Assembly: GCF_022385335.1 (NCBI RefSeq)
Contig: NZ_CP092431.1
Span: 5,270,001-5,334,000, forward strand
Direction: 5' to 3'
Source: Streptomyces deccanensis
GTDB lineage: Bacteria; Actinomycetota; Actinomycetes; Streptomycetales; Streptomycetaceae
Length of the DNA stretch: 64,000 nt
Below are positions 1 through 7,724 of this stretch, in pieces. Made by a program: the position numbers and the translations under genes. The notes beneath the pieces were generated by a model. That model saw nothing but the letters and a program-made list of their open reading frames with translations, was not told the DNA's origin and did no database searches. Each line of letters begins with the position of its first letter. Positions within the stretch are counted from its first letter, which is position 1.

Positions 1-914
1 GGCTCGGCCTCGGCCACCGGCTCCGGCGCGGCTTCGGCGACCGGCGTGGCGGGCTTCTCGTCGGCGGGGGCCTTCGCGTCGGCCTCAGCTGGCACCTCGG
101 CCTCAGCGGCAGCGGTGGGTTCCGCCTCGGCCTCAGCGGCAGCGGTGGGCTCAGGGTCGGCGACCGGCGCGGGCTCGACGACTGTCTCCGGCTCGGCCTC
201 GGCCACCGGCGCAGCAGCCTCCACCTCATCGGCAGCCTCGACGGCCGCCGTCGCCTCGGCCTTGTCGGCGGCCCCAACCGCGGCCTCGGCGGGCGCCTCG
301 GTCTCAGCGACCGGCTCGGCCTGGCCCACCGGCGTCTCCGCCTTGGTCTCCACCTCGGCTTTGGCCTCGGCCTCGGCCTCGGCGGGGGCCTCGGTCTCGG
401 CGATGGGCGACTTAGCCTCGTCCTCGGCCACGGGCGTCTCAGCCTCAGCCTCGGCGACCGGCGTCTCGACCTTCGCCTCGGTTTCGGCGACTGACGTCTC
501 CGCCTTGACCTCGGTCTTCTCCTCGGCAGCCGCTGCCGGCTCCGCCGCCGGAGCCTCCTCCTTCGGCCTGCCCTCAGCTTCAGCCTCAGCCCCATCCCCA
601 GCCTCAGCTTCAGCCTTCGGCTCGGTCGTCGGCTCCGGCGTTCTCTCGGGGGTCTCGCTGGGGCGCGGTTTCGGGACCGTCACGTTGTCGAAGGCCGCCG
701 AGACGAGCTCGTCGGCGACGGAGGAGGTCGCGGGCTCCGTCGCCGGGGCCGGGACCCTCGGCTCGGCGGCGACCGGCTGCGGCGCGGCCCCCTCGGCCGC
801 CGCCGCGGAGGTGTCCTCCGGGGCGGAATCCCGCTCCGCCTCCTGCGAAGGAACCGTGTCGCGCCCCTTGCGTGAGCGGCTGAACGCATTCCGCAGGAGA
901 GAGAGAATGCCCAT
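1..914 (-). CDS. Probable VWA-domain protein, N-terminal part (truncated by window edge)
   Basis: About 304 codons of this gene lie in the window; it runs off the left edge without a stop. The ATG is at 912-914, with GAAGGG about 8 bases upstream. The protein opens MGILSLLRNAFSRSRKG, has a short conserved-looking block LVSAAFDNVTVPKP at residues 70-83, and is then a long Ala/Glu/Pro/Val-rich stretch with irregular PVAEAE-type repeats. From memory, this head followed by an acidic repeat belongs to Streptomyces proteins that end in a von Willebrand A domain related to TerF of tellurite-resistance clusters. The VWA part is outside the window, so that call is inference. The opposite strand is also open (Ala/Ser-rich), but it has no recognisable start or product. 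Confidence 0.65.
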   Translation of the reverse strand, partial: MGILSLLRNAFSRSRKGRDTVPSQEAERDSAPEDTSAAAAEGAAPQPVAAEPRVPAPATEPATSSVADELVSAAFDNVTVPKPRPSETPERTPEPTTEPKAEAEAGDGAEAEAEGRPKEEAPAAEPAAAAEEKTEVKAETSVAETEAKVETPVAEAEAETPVAEDEAKSPIAETEAPAEAEAEAKAEVETKAETPVGQAEPVAETEAPAEAAVGAADKAEATAAVEAADEVEAAAPVAEAEPETVVEPAPVADPEPTAAAEAEAEPTAAAEAEVPAEADAKAPADEKPATPVAEAAPEPVAEAE

Positions 915-1067
915 GTGCGCAACCCTTCGGGTGAGTTGTAGCCCGTCAATCCCTGGCCAGGACGGACACGTAAGGTTAGCGGCCGGGCGTGGCGATCTTG
1001 GGGTGGGGCGGGGGCCTTTCACTAACCCCGCCGCCCCGCGCTGTCAACACCGCCTCAACTGCCGCAG

Positions 1068-1100
1068 GTTCACTCCCTGTTCACCTTCCGTCCCCGTTCT
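1068..1100 (+). promoter_or_regulatory. PHO box (PhoP operator) upstream of the PhoX-type phosphatase gene
   Basis: There are three head-to-tail 11-base units: GTTCACTCCCT (1068-1078), GTTCACCTTCC (1079-1089) and the weaker GTCCCCGTTCT (1090-1100). The first two match the Streptomyces PhoP direct-repeat unit consensus (GTTCACC-like, 11-bp spacing). The array lies 68-100 bases before the GTG of the phosphatase gene, where a PhoP-activated promoter would sit. Induction under phosphate limitation is inferred from the motif and the gene product together. Confidence 0.75.
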
Positions 1101-1167
1101 CGAACACACGCCCCCCTAGCGTCGCGCTCACACCAAAAAGGCACATAAGAGCATCGAGGAGCGCGCT

Positions 1168-3249
1168 GTGCGCAAGCTGCTGCCCATGATCGGCTCGCAT
1201 CCCGGCGGCCGTTCCGCCCTGACCTGTCGCTTCCGCTGTGGCGACGCCTGCTTCCACGAGGTGCCGAACACCAGCACCAACGAGTACGTGGGCGACGTCA
1301 TCGCGAGCGCGCTCAGCCGTCGCTCGGTGATGCGGGCCGCCGCGGTCGTCTCCGTGGCGGGCGCGGCCGCTTCGGCCGTCTCGCTCGGCACCGCCCGGCC
1401 CGCCGCCGCGGCCACGTCGGCGGACGCCGCGGGGTCGGCCGGAGCCGCCGGGTCCAAGACCCGGCCCAAGGCCGCCCGCGGTCTGCGCTACACGTCCGTC
1501 GCGCCGAACACCGCCGACGCCGTGACCGTCCCCGACGGGTACAAGCAGAACGTCGTCATCCGCTGGGGCGAGCCCATCCTGCGCGGCGCCCCCGCCTTCG
1601 ACCCGGAGAAGCAGACGGCCAAGGCCCAGGCCGGCCAGTTCGGGTACAACTGCGACTTCCTCGCCCTGCTCCCCCTCCCGGGTGAGCGCGGCCGACAGCT
1701 GCTCGTCGCGAACCACGAGTACACCGACGAGGTGCTCATGTTCCGCGGCTACGACGCCGCCAACCCGACCCGCGACCAGGTCGAGGTCGCCTGGGCCGCG
1801 CACGGGCTGTCCGCCGTCGTGGTCGAGGAGGACCGGCGCACCGGCAAGCTCACCGCCGTGCCCCGCCACCACCTCAACCGCCGGGTCACGGCGACGAGCG
1901 AGTTCCGGCTCACCGGCCCCGCCGCCGGTTCCGACCTGCTCAAGACCTCCGCCGACCCGACCGGCCGCAAGGTCTTCGGCACGCTCAACAACTGCTCCGG
2001 CGGCACCACCCCCTGGGGCACCACGCTGCACGGCGAGGAGAACTTCAACCAGTACTTCGCCAACAGCAGCCGGCCCACCGACAAGCGGTACGGCATCGGC
2101 ACCGGCGCCACCGAGCGCAAGTGGGAGCGGTTCGACAAGCGGTTCGACGTGGCCCAGGAGCCGAACGAGCCGCACCGCTTCGGGTACGTCGTGGAGTTCG
2201 ACCCGTACGACCCGACCTCCACCCCGCGCAAGCACACCGCCCTCGGCCGCTTCAAGCACGAGGCCGCGACCATCCGGCTCACCGCCGACGGCCGTCCCGT
2301 CGTCTACTCCGGTGACGACGAGCGCTTCGACTACTTCTACAAGTTCGTCAGCAGCAAGCGGATGAAGAAGGGGTCGAGCCGCGCCGTCCGCGAGCACAAC
2401 CTCTCGCTCCTCGACGAGGGCACCCTCTACGTCGCCAAGCTCACCGGCGACTCCCCCGCCATCGAGATCGACGGCACGGGCAAGCTGCCGGCCGACGGTG
2501 AGTTCGACGGCAGCGGTGAGTGGATCCCGCTGGCCACCGCCACCGCCAAGGGCGCCGTCTCCCACGTGGACGGCATGACCGCCGACGAGGTCTTCGTCTT
2601 CACCCGGCTCGCCGGTGACAAGGTCGGCGCCACCAAGATGGACCGGCCCGAGGACATCGAGCCCAACCCGGTCACCGGCAAGGTCTACGTCGCCCTCACC
2701 AACAACTCCAACCGCGGTGTCGGCTCCAACCCCAAGGCGGACGAGGCCAACCCGCGCAACGCCAACAAGCACGGCCAGGTCCTCGAGCTCACCGAGCGCT
2801 GGAACCGGCCCGAGAGCACCAAGTTCGCCTGGCTGCTCTTCCTCGTCGCGGGCGACCCGAACGACCCGGCGACCTACTTCGCCGGCTTCCCGAAGGACGA
2901 CGTCTCCCCGATCTCCTGCCCGGACAACGTCGCCTTCGACCGGTACGGCAACCTGTGGATCTCCACCGACGGCGCCCAGCTCGGCTCGCACGACGGACTG
3001 TTCGGCGTGGCGACCAAGGGGGACCGCCGTGGTGAGCTGAAGCAGTTCCTCACCGTCCCGAGCGGTGCCGAGACCTGCGGCCCGATCATCCAGGACCGCC
3101 GTGTCCTGGTCGCCGTCCAGCACCCGGGCGAGCTCGACGGCGCGACCGTCGAGAACCCGAAGAGCACCTGGCCCGACGGACCGGGCACGTACGTCCGCCC
3201 GGCGGTCGTCGCGGTCTGGCGCGCGGACGGCTGCGACATCGGCGTCTGA
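1168..3249 (+). CDS. PhoX-family (DUF839) secreted alkaline phosphatase
   Basis: A 693-residue protein of the DUF839/PhoX family: calcium/iron-dependent phosphomonoesterases exported by the Tat system that release phosphate outside the cell. The GTG at 1168 has GAGGAG 7-12 bases upstream. The N-terminus carries the family lead-in (RSALTCRFRCGDACFHEVPN, residues 15-34) and a twin-arginine signal at residues 51-52 (SRRSVMRAA) followed by a hydrophobic Ala-rich stretch. The body has blocks typical of PhoX, including TPWGTTLHGEENFNQYF near residue 280 and KFKHEAATI-like segments, and a late MDRPEDIEPN motif. Length is normal for the family. It stands alone, preceded by a PHO box and followed by a strong terminator, which fits control by PhoR-PhoP. 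Confidence 0.92.
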   Translation: MRKLLPMIGSHPGGRSALTCRFRCGDACFHEVPNTSTNEYVGDVIASALSRRSVMRAAAVVSVAGAAASAVSLGTARPAAAATSADAAGSAGAAGSKTRPKAARGLRYTSVAPNTADAVTVPDGYKQNVVIRWGEPILRGAPAFDPEKQTAKAQAGQFGYNCDFLALLPLPGERGRQLLVANHEYTDEVLMFRGYDAANPTRDQVEVAWAAHGLSAVVVEEDRRTGKLTAVPRHHLNRRVTATSEFRLTGPAAGSDLLKTSADPTGRKVFGTLNNCSGGTTPWGTTLHGEENFNQYFANSSRPTDKRYGIGTGATERKWERFDKRFDVAQEPNEPHRFGYVVEFDPYDPTSTPRKHTALGRFKHEAATIRLTADGRPVVYSGDDERFDYFYKFVSSKRMKKGSSRAVREHNLSLLDEGTLYVAKLTGDSPAIEIDGTGKLPADGEFDGSGEWIPLATATAKGAVSHVDGMTADEVFVFTRLAGDKVGATKMDRPEDIEPNPVTGKVYVALTNNSNRGVGSNPKADEANPRNANKHGQVLELTERWNRPESTKFAWLLFLVAGDPNDPATYFAGFPKDDVSPISCPDNVAFDRYGNLWISTDGAQLGSHDGLFGVATKGDRRGELKQFLTVPSGAETCGPIIQDRRVLVAVQHPGELDGATVENPKSTWPDGPGTYVRPAVVAVWRADGCDIGV

Positions 3250-3283
3250 ACCGACGGGTGATCATCCGTCCGGGCACATGAAT

Positions 3284-3317
3284 GCGGGCCGCCCTCCTGT
3301 CGGGGAGGGCGGCCCGC
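3284..3317 (+). terminator. Strong intrinsic terminator between convergent genes
   Basis: A perfect 14-bp stem (GCGGGCCGCCCTCC at 3284-3297 with its complement at 3304-3317) closes a 6-base loop 34 bases after the phosphatase stop. It lies between two converging genes and can serve both strands. There is no T-run, as is usual in Streptomyces. Confidence 0.85.
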
Positions 3318-3340
3318 ACGTTTCCGCGCCGGGGCGTTAC

Positions 3341-3559
3341 TCAGGGGGCGAGGCAGCTCACGGCCGGGGCGCCGGCCGGGTCGAGCAGCGCGGCGGGGTC
3401 GACGAGGGCGGTCGGGTCGGCTGCCAGCTCCGTCACGGCGGCGGGCGTCTCGGCGAGACACGTGACGGTCCCGACCGGGTCCGGGACCGCGTGGGCGGCC
3501 GGGGCAAGGGCACCGGCGAGGGCGAGGGTTCCGAGCAGGACGGTCGCGGTGCGACGCAT
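3341..3559 (-). CDS. Small secreted protein, function unknown
   Basis: A 72-residue protein. The ATG at 3557-3559 is preceded by AAGGGG. The first 25 residues are a clear Sec signal peptide (MRRT, a hydrophobic LLGTLALAGALAPA core, then AHA before the cleavage point). The mature part is about 47 residues, Ala/Pro/Leu-rich, with two cysteines (TCLAETP and the C-terminal SCLAP) that could form a disulphide. Small exported proteins of this shape are common in Streptomyces. It resembles chaplins in size only and lacks their hydrophobic repeat, so no function is assigned. Confidence 0.75.
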   Translation of the reverse strand: MRRTATVLLGTLALAGALAPAAHAVPDPVGTVTCLAETPAAVTELAADPTALVDPAALLDPAGAPAVSCLAP

Positions 3560-3700
3560 GAAAAATCCCCTTATAGGTAGGGCGGTTGAACAGGATTGAT
3601 CATGTCTGCTTTTCGGCTGCGAATTCGCCCTCAGTCACCCGTGCGGGGATGACGTAACGATTCGGCGCCCTGCGCCGGGTTGACCTGAGGAACTCGTGGC

Positions 3701-5671
3701 TCAGCGGGCAGAGGTGATCGTCCGGGCCGCCGCCACCTCCTGGCGGAGCGGTTCCAGCACGCTGCCCGGCGGCCCGCTGAGGTCGGTGCGGACCTCGTAG
3801 AGGGTCTCGGTCTTCCGTAGCCCGTCCGCCAACTCCCGTAGCTGTAGGGCGACTTGGTCGACCTCGGCGGCGGACGGCGGTTCCGCGCCCTGCTTGATCC
3901 GGACGCGGGCGGCCGTCGTCGCGTCCACGATCCGCTCGACCGCCACGACCAGGGGCCACCAGGCGGCGGCGCGGCGGCCGACGGGCGGCGGTTCGGTCAG
4001 GGCCCGCTGGAACTCCGTACGGATGGTGGAGAGGTCGCGGTAGAGGCGGCGGCGGGTCCGGGCCCGGTCGGCGGGGTCCGCCGGGTTCGCCCCGAAGGCG
4101 CGTTCGACGTACGCGGCCGTGTCGGCGACGGCGTCCGCGAGCCGGTCGCCGACCCGGGCGTGCCAGCTCTCCGGCCAGAGCAGATAGCCCGCGACCAGGG
4201 CGATCGCGCAGCCCATGAGGGAGTCGACGAGACGGGGGACGAGCAGATCGGCGCCCTGGTGGTTGAGGGTGTCCGAGAGCAGCAGGATCACCGGGGTGAT
4301 GGCGGCCGTCTGATAGCCGTAGCCCCGGGGCGTGAAGACGGGGATGAGCGGGGCGAGGAGCAGCATCACCGGTACGTCCCACCAGCCGCGCGGCACCTCC
4401 GTGAGGATCGCGGCCGCGACCACCAGCCCCACGACCGTGCCGAGCGCCCGCAGCAGCGCCCGCGAGAACACCGACCCGAAGTCCGGCTTCAGGACGAAGG
4501 TGATGGTCAGCGCCACCCAGTACGAGCGCGGCACCGGCACGAGCGACACCAGGGCCTGCGCGATGCCGATGCACAGCGCGAGGCGCAGACCGTAGCGCCA
4601 GGAGGTGCCGGAGAGGGCCACGTTCCGGGCGACCCGGAGGGCGCGTACGCCCAGCGGCGCGGGGCGGCCCGCCCGGTCGCCGGCCTTCTTCAGCGCGTCC
4701 GGCGACTTCTCGCCGGCGACGTCGGCGGCGTGCCGCAGCGCCTGGTCGACCGCCCGCCCGATCTCGCTCCCGGGCTCCGGCAGCCGCAGCCCCAGCGGCC
4801 CCGAGTACCCCGTCTCCACGGCCTCCGCGAGATGCCGTACGGCCACCGGGATCTCCGCGGGCAGCGGCCGGCCGGACAGCCGTACCGCCGGGGCGGCCTC
4901 CACCAGCGGGGTGACCGCGTTCAACTGGGCCAGCAGGCGTACGAGTTCGGGGCTGCGGCCGTGGTGGCGGGCGCGGCGGGCGAGGACCAGGTCGTAGGAC
5001 TGGTTGAGGGACTGGGTGACGAGCCGCCGGGCTTCGTCGTACGTGTCCGTGGCGCCGGCCGGGGTGTCCAGGGCGTCCCCGGTCGTCGTCGCGAGGAGGT
5101 CCGCGACCTTGCGGTAGGTGTCGGCGACCGCGGCCCGTTCCGGCACGCCCGCCCGCAGCGGCCACGCGAGCAGGGCCAGGACGAGGACGAGGAAGCCGCC
5201 GCCGGTCATCAGCAGCGGGGCCAGCCACCACGGGCCCGGCATCGGCAGCCCCGCGCCGATGACCGAGTTGAGCAGCAGGAGGAGCCCCGATACGGAGGCC
5301 ACGGCGCCGATCGACGAGATCATCCCGGAGACCAGCGCGACCCCGGTGAGGGCCCCGACGGTGACCCAGCCCTGCCCGTACACCAGCGAACCGAGGGTGA
5401 TGCCCACGGCGGCGAACAGCTGGGGGATCGCGATGTTCAGCAGCCGCATCCGGTACGCGGCCGCCGTGTCGCTGATGACGCCCGAGAGGGCGCCCATGGA
5501 GGCGAGGGCGCCGTACTCGGGCCGGCCGGCGGCGAGGCCGAGCACGAGCGGCAGCGTCAGCGCGATCGCCGCGCGCGCCACGGCCGGCCGGTTGAGCGGC
5601 GCGGGCTGCGGCCGGAGGTTCCGCACCAGCCAGTCGGGCGGGGCGAGGCCGATGGGGAGCGTGCGGGGCAT
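3701..5671 (-). CDS. FUSC-family membrane protein (fusaric-acid-resistance-like)
   Basis: A 656-residue integral membrane protein with two membrane bundles separated by a soluble region. The first five or six helices span residues 30-175 (for example ALTLPLVLGLAAG, LLLLLNSVIGAGLPMPG). A cytoplasmic helical segment covers about 180-330. The second bundle is at 345-480, where residues such as RSYWVALTITFVLKPDFGSVFSRALLRALGT match the FUSC_2 core. A basic helical tail ends at TARVRIKQG and beyond. The family includes aromatic-acid and fusaric-acid efflux proteins and aluminium-activated transporters; the substrate cannot be told here. Start ATG at 5669-5671; the ribosome binding site is weak. 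It lies downstream of the exo/endonuclease-phosphatase gene on the same strand. Confidence 0.85.
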   Translation of the reverse strand: MPRTLPIGLAPPDWLVRNLRPQPAPLNRPAVARAAIALTLPLVLGLAAGRPEYGALASMGALSGVISDTAAAYRMRLLNIAIPQLFAAVGITLGSLVYGQGWVTVGALTGVALVSGMISSIGAVASVSGLLLLLNSVIGAGLPMPGPWWLAPLLMTGGGFLVLVLALLAWPLRAGVPERAAVADTYRKVADLLATTTGDALDTPAGATDTYDEARRLVTQSLNQSYDLVLARRARHHGRSPELVRLLAQLNAVTPLVEAAPAVRLSGRPLPAEIPVAVRHLAEAVETGYSGPLGLRLPEPGSEIGRAVDQALRHAADVAGEKSPDALKKAGDRAGRPAPLGVRALRVARNVALSGTSWRYGLRLALCIGIAQALVSLVPVPRSYWVALTITFVLKPDFGSVFSRALLRALGTVVGLVVAAAILTEVPRGWWDVPVMLLLAPLIPVFTPRGYGYQTAAITPVILLLSDTLNHQGADLLVPRLVDSLMGCAIALVAGYLLWPESWHARVGDRLADAVADTAAYVERAFGANPADPADRARTRRRLYRDLSTIRTEFQRALTEPPPVGRRAAAWWPLVVAVERIVDATTAARVRIKQGAEPPSAAEVDQVALQLRELADGLRKTETLYEVRTDLSGPPGSVLEPLRQEVAAARTITSAR

Positions 5672-5724
5672 GCGCCCATTATGGCCGGGGGTGATCGGGG
5701 GTTCCGGGGGGTGTTTGTGCCCCT

Positions 5725-5796
5725 TTCGCCAGGACCTTCGCCAGGACCTTCGTCAGGACTTTCGCCAGGACCTTCGTCAGGACTTTCGCCAGGACC
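5725..5796. repeat. Six tandem copies of a 12-bp repeat
   Basis: The unit TTCGCCAGGACC is repeated six times without gaps. Copies 3 and 5 read TTCGTCAGGACT, so two variants alternate. The array ends two bases before the stop codon of the upstream minus-strand gene and fills most of the gap before the FUSC gene. Read on the minus strand it stays open (SPGE/SPDE/GPGE), but no gene model uses that frame. Confidence 0.9.
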
Positions 5797-5798
5797 GC

Positions 5799-6836
5799 TC
5801 ACCCGCGCCGGTGCAGCGCGAGGTCCACGGTGACGGCGTTGTGGTCGGTGCCGGACAGCGCCCGGAAGCGGACCTCGCGGGCGGAGAAGTCCTTCTCGGA
5901 GACGAGGACGTGGTCGATCTGGACGCCGAACCTCGGGGTCGTCCGGGAGGGCCAGGTCGGCCTGCGGTCCTGTCCGGTCAGCCGGGCGGCGTCGCTCATC
6001 CCGGCGTCGAGGATGGCGCGGAAGACCGCGTGGTCCTGGGTGGCGTTGAAGTCCCCGGCCAGGATGGTGGGCGTCTCGGTGTCCTTCGCCGCGTACGCGC
6101 GCAGCGCGCCGAGCTCCCGCCGCCAGGTGTCCAGCTGGCCCGGCAGCGGCGGCATCGGGTGCGCCAGCTGGAGGCGTACGGGGTGGCCCTCGACGTCGGC
6201 GACGGCGCCCGGCATGCCCATCGAGCCGGGGATCGGGTCGGTGGACTTCAGGGGGTACCGGCTGAGGATGACGGAGCCGGTGGAGCCGTAGCCCTCGACG
6301 GACCGGCGGTGGGGGTAGTCCGGGGTCCGGCCGCTCAGGTCGCCCAGCGTGTCGCGGAGCTTGGCCGAGCAGGTGAGTTCGCACTCCTCGACGAAGACGA
6401 TGTCGGGGCGCTCCCGGCGTACGGCCTTGACGAGGGCGTCGGTGCCGTGGCCGAACTGCACGTTCGACGTCATCACCCGCACCTCGGCGAGGACCGGCCC
6501 GGTCGGCTGGCTCGCCTTGCCGTACGGCTCGATGTACCAGGCGAGCGCGCCGAGGAGCACCACGCCCCAGGTCAGGGCGATCCAGCGGCGGGAGAGGAGC
6601 GCGAGGAGGAGGGCGAGGGCGGTGGGGGCGAGCAGCCAGGGCAGGAACGCGAGGAGCTGGGGGACCGGGGTGAAGGCGTCGATGCCGACGGCCCGGGAGC
6701 CGGCGACGAGGGTGACGCCGAGGAGGAGCAGGACGGCGAGGAAGGCCTTGCCGCCGTGCCGTTTGCGCGGGCGGGGCCCGGCTGCCGGTGCGGGGTCCGG
6801 GACGGGGTCCGGCCGCTCGATGGTCGCGCTCTCCAC
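5799..6836 (-). CDS. Endonuclease/exonuclease/phosphatase-family protein, membrane-anchored
   Basis: A 345-residue protein. The N-terminal 105 residues hold three hydrophobic helices (AFLAVLLLLGVTLVAG, LLAFLPWLLAPTALALLLALL, ALTWGVVLLGALAWYI). The rest is an EEP (DNase I-like) domain, probably outside the membrane. Visible family motifs, in order, are TSNVQFG (first Asn), DIVFVEE (metal-binding Glu), ILAGDFNAT (catalytic Asp-x-Asn), QIDHVLVS and the final GTDHNAV (Asp-His). All catalytic positions are present, so it should be active. The substrate could be DNA, a phospholipid or a phosphoester. The start is a GTG at 6834-6836. Confidence 0.87.
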   Translation of the reverse strand: MESATIERPDPVPDPAPAAGPRPRKRHGGKAFLAVLLLLGVTLVAGSRAVGIDAFTPVPQLLAFLPWLLAPTALALLLALLSRRWIALTWGVVLLGALAWYIEPYGKASQPTGPVLAEVRVMTSNVQFGHGTDALVKAVRRERPDIVFVEECELTCSAKLRDTLGDLSGRTPDYPHRRSVEGYGSTGSVILSRYPLKSTDPIPGSMGMPGAVADVEGHPVRLQLAHPMPPLPGQLDTWRRELGALRAYAAKDTETPTILAGDFNATQDHAVFRAILDAGMSDAARLTGQDRRPTWPSRTTPRFGVQIDHVLVSEKDFSAREVRFRALSGTDHNAVTVDLALHRRG

Positions 6837-6954
6837 GGCCGGTGCCTTTCGCTGCTGTTTGCGGGTCCTTCTAAGGACGGGCGGGGTGGGGGGAAGGTTG
6901 CGCCGGGGGTGGGATCGGGGAGGGGTGTGTGGGCGGGTGCGGGTCCGGTGGGGG

Positions 6955-7018
6955 CTGGTCGCGCAGTTCCCCGCGCCCCTGAAGAGCGAAGCCGGGGCTG
7001 CGCCCGGCTTCGCTCTTC
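6955..7018. repeat. Likely dispersed Streptomyces intergenic repeat with terminator-like hairpin
   Basis: The stretch begins CTGGTCGCGCAGTTCCCC and continues GCGCCCCTGAAGAGCGAAGCC, a module I recognise from memory as recurring between genes in many Streptomyces genomes. It contains a perfect 16-bp stem (6980-6995 with 7002-7017, loop GCTGCG). It sits between two minus-strand genes, so the hairpin can end transcription from the DUF7144 gene. The dispersed-repeat claim is from memory; only one copy is in this window. Confidence 0.6.
6980..7017 (-). terminator. 16-bp perfect stem terminator
   Basis: The arms GAAGAGCGAAGCCGGG (6980-6995) and their exact complement (7002-7017) enclose a 6-base loop. 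It lies 34 bases past the stop codon of the small membrane-protein gene at 7051. Confidence 0.8.
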
Positions 7019-7050
7019 GGCCCGTAGGGGCGTCGTCGTTCGGCGTACGC

Positions 7051-7500
7051 CTACGGCGTGGGGTCCGGGGACGTCGCCAGGGACCAGACCACGAAGACCG
7101 CGATGCCGATGCAGATGACCGACCAGACGGGCGCGTACGGCAGGAACATGAAGTACTCGATGGCGAACAGCGAGGTCAGGGCGATTCCCACCGCGCGGGC
7201 CCAGGTCTGGCCCTGGATGACGCCCCACCCGGTGGCCAGGACGCAGAGTCCGATCACCAGGTGGATCCAGCCCCAGGTGGTGAGGCTGAACTCGAAGACG
7301 TAGCTGCCGATGTTCGTGTACACGTCGTCCGTGGCGATCCCGGCGATGCCGTTGAGGATGCCCATGACGCCGATGACCATCATCAGGACACCGGCGAACA
7401 CCATCCCGCCGTGGGCCCACTCCGAGCGGGCGCCCCGGTGGGACATCGGCGTCTCCTGCGACGTGGTGTTCGAGCGTGGTGCGGTGCTGTGCTGGGCCAT
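7051..7500 (-). CDS. DUF7144-type small membrane protein
   Basis: A 149-residue protein with four transmembrane helices: roughly residues 29-53 (GMVFAGVLMMVIGVMGILNGI), 71-93 (TTWGWIHLVIGLCVLATGWGV), 100-120 and 122-142 (PVWSVICIGIAVFVVWSL). The tryptophan-rich second helix and spacing match the DUF7144 family, abundant in Streptomyces, whose function is unknown. The ATG at 7498-7500 is directly preceded by GGAGGAGG. A second ATG (MSHRG) 18 codons in is possible but has a poorer ribosome binding site. It is a single gene. Confidence 0.82.
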   Translation of the reverse strand: MAQHSTAPRSNTTSQETPMSHRGARSEWAHGGMVFAGVLMMVIGVMGILNGIAGIATDDVYTNIGSYVFEFSLTTWGWIHLVIGLCVLATGWGVIQGQTWARAVGIALTSLFAIEYFMFLPYAPVWSVICIGIAVFVVWSLATSPDPTP

Positions 7501-7650
7501 GAGGGCCTCCTCCGAGGGATGGACAGCTCACCCGCATGCTCACGCGGCGGGAGGAGGGCCGCATGTGGTGTAGGCCGAATGGGTGAAATCGGGAGGAGGG
7601 GGGCGTGGGAGGGCCGGGACGGGGTACCGGGACGCGCCCCGTGCTCGGCG

Positions 7651-7724
7651 CTCAGCGCAGGCCGGGCGCGACCCCGTGCTCAGTGCTCAGCGCAGGCCGG
7701 GCGTGGCTCAGCGCAGGCCGGGCG
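7651..7724. repeat. Three copies of the 3' end of the hydrolase gene, stop codon included
   Basis: The 18-mer CTCAGCGCAGGCCGGGCG occurs at 7651-7668, 7686-7703 and 7707-7724. The last copy contains the stop codon (TCA on this strand) and the final codons PGLR of the alpha/beta hydrolase. The other two lie just downstream. They look like local tandem duplications of the gene end. Confidence 0.85.

Noticed and set aside
46..1119. Long Ala/Ser-rich plus-strand open frame
   Set aside because: It is the complement of the acidic repeat of the real minus-strand gene; no ribosome binding site, and its C-terminus runs through the divergent promoter and PHO box.
1081..3123. 680-codon minus-strand frame opposite the phosphatase gene
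   Set aside because: Arises from high GC third positions; product is Val/Gly/Arg-rich with no domain, while the plus strand encodes a full PhoX protein.
3854..5833. 659-codon plus-strand frame opposite the FUSC gene
   Set aside because: No signal, domain or ribosome binding site; Arg/Gly/Asp-rich shadow of the minus-strand gene.
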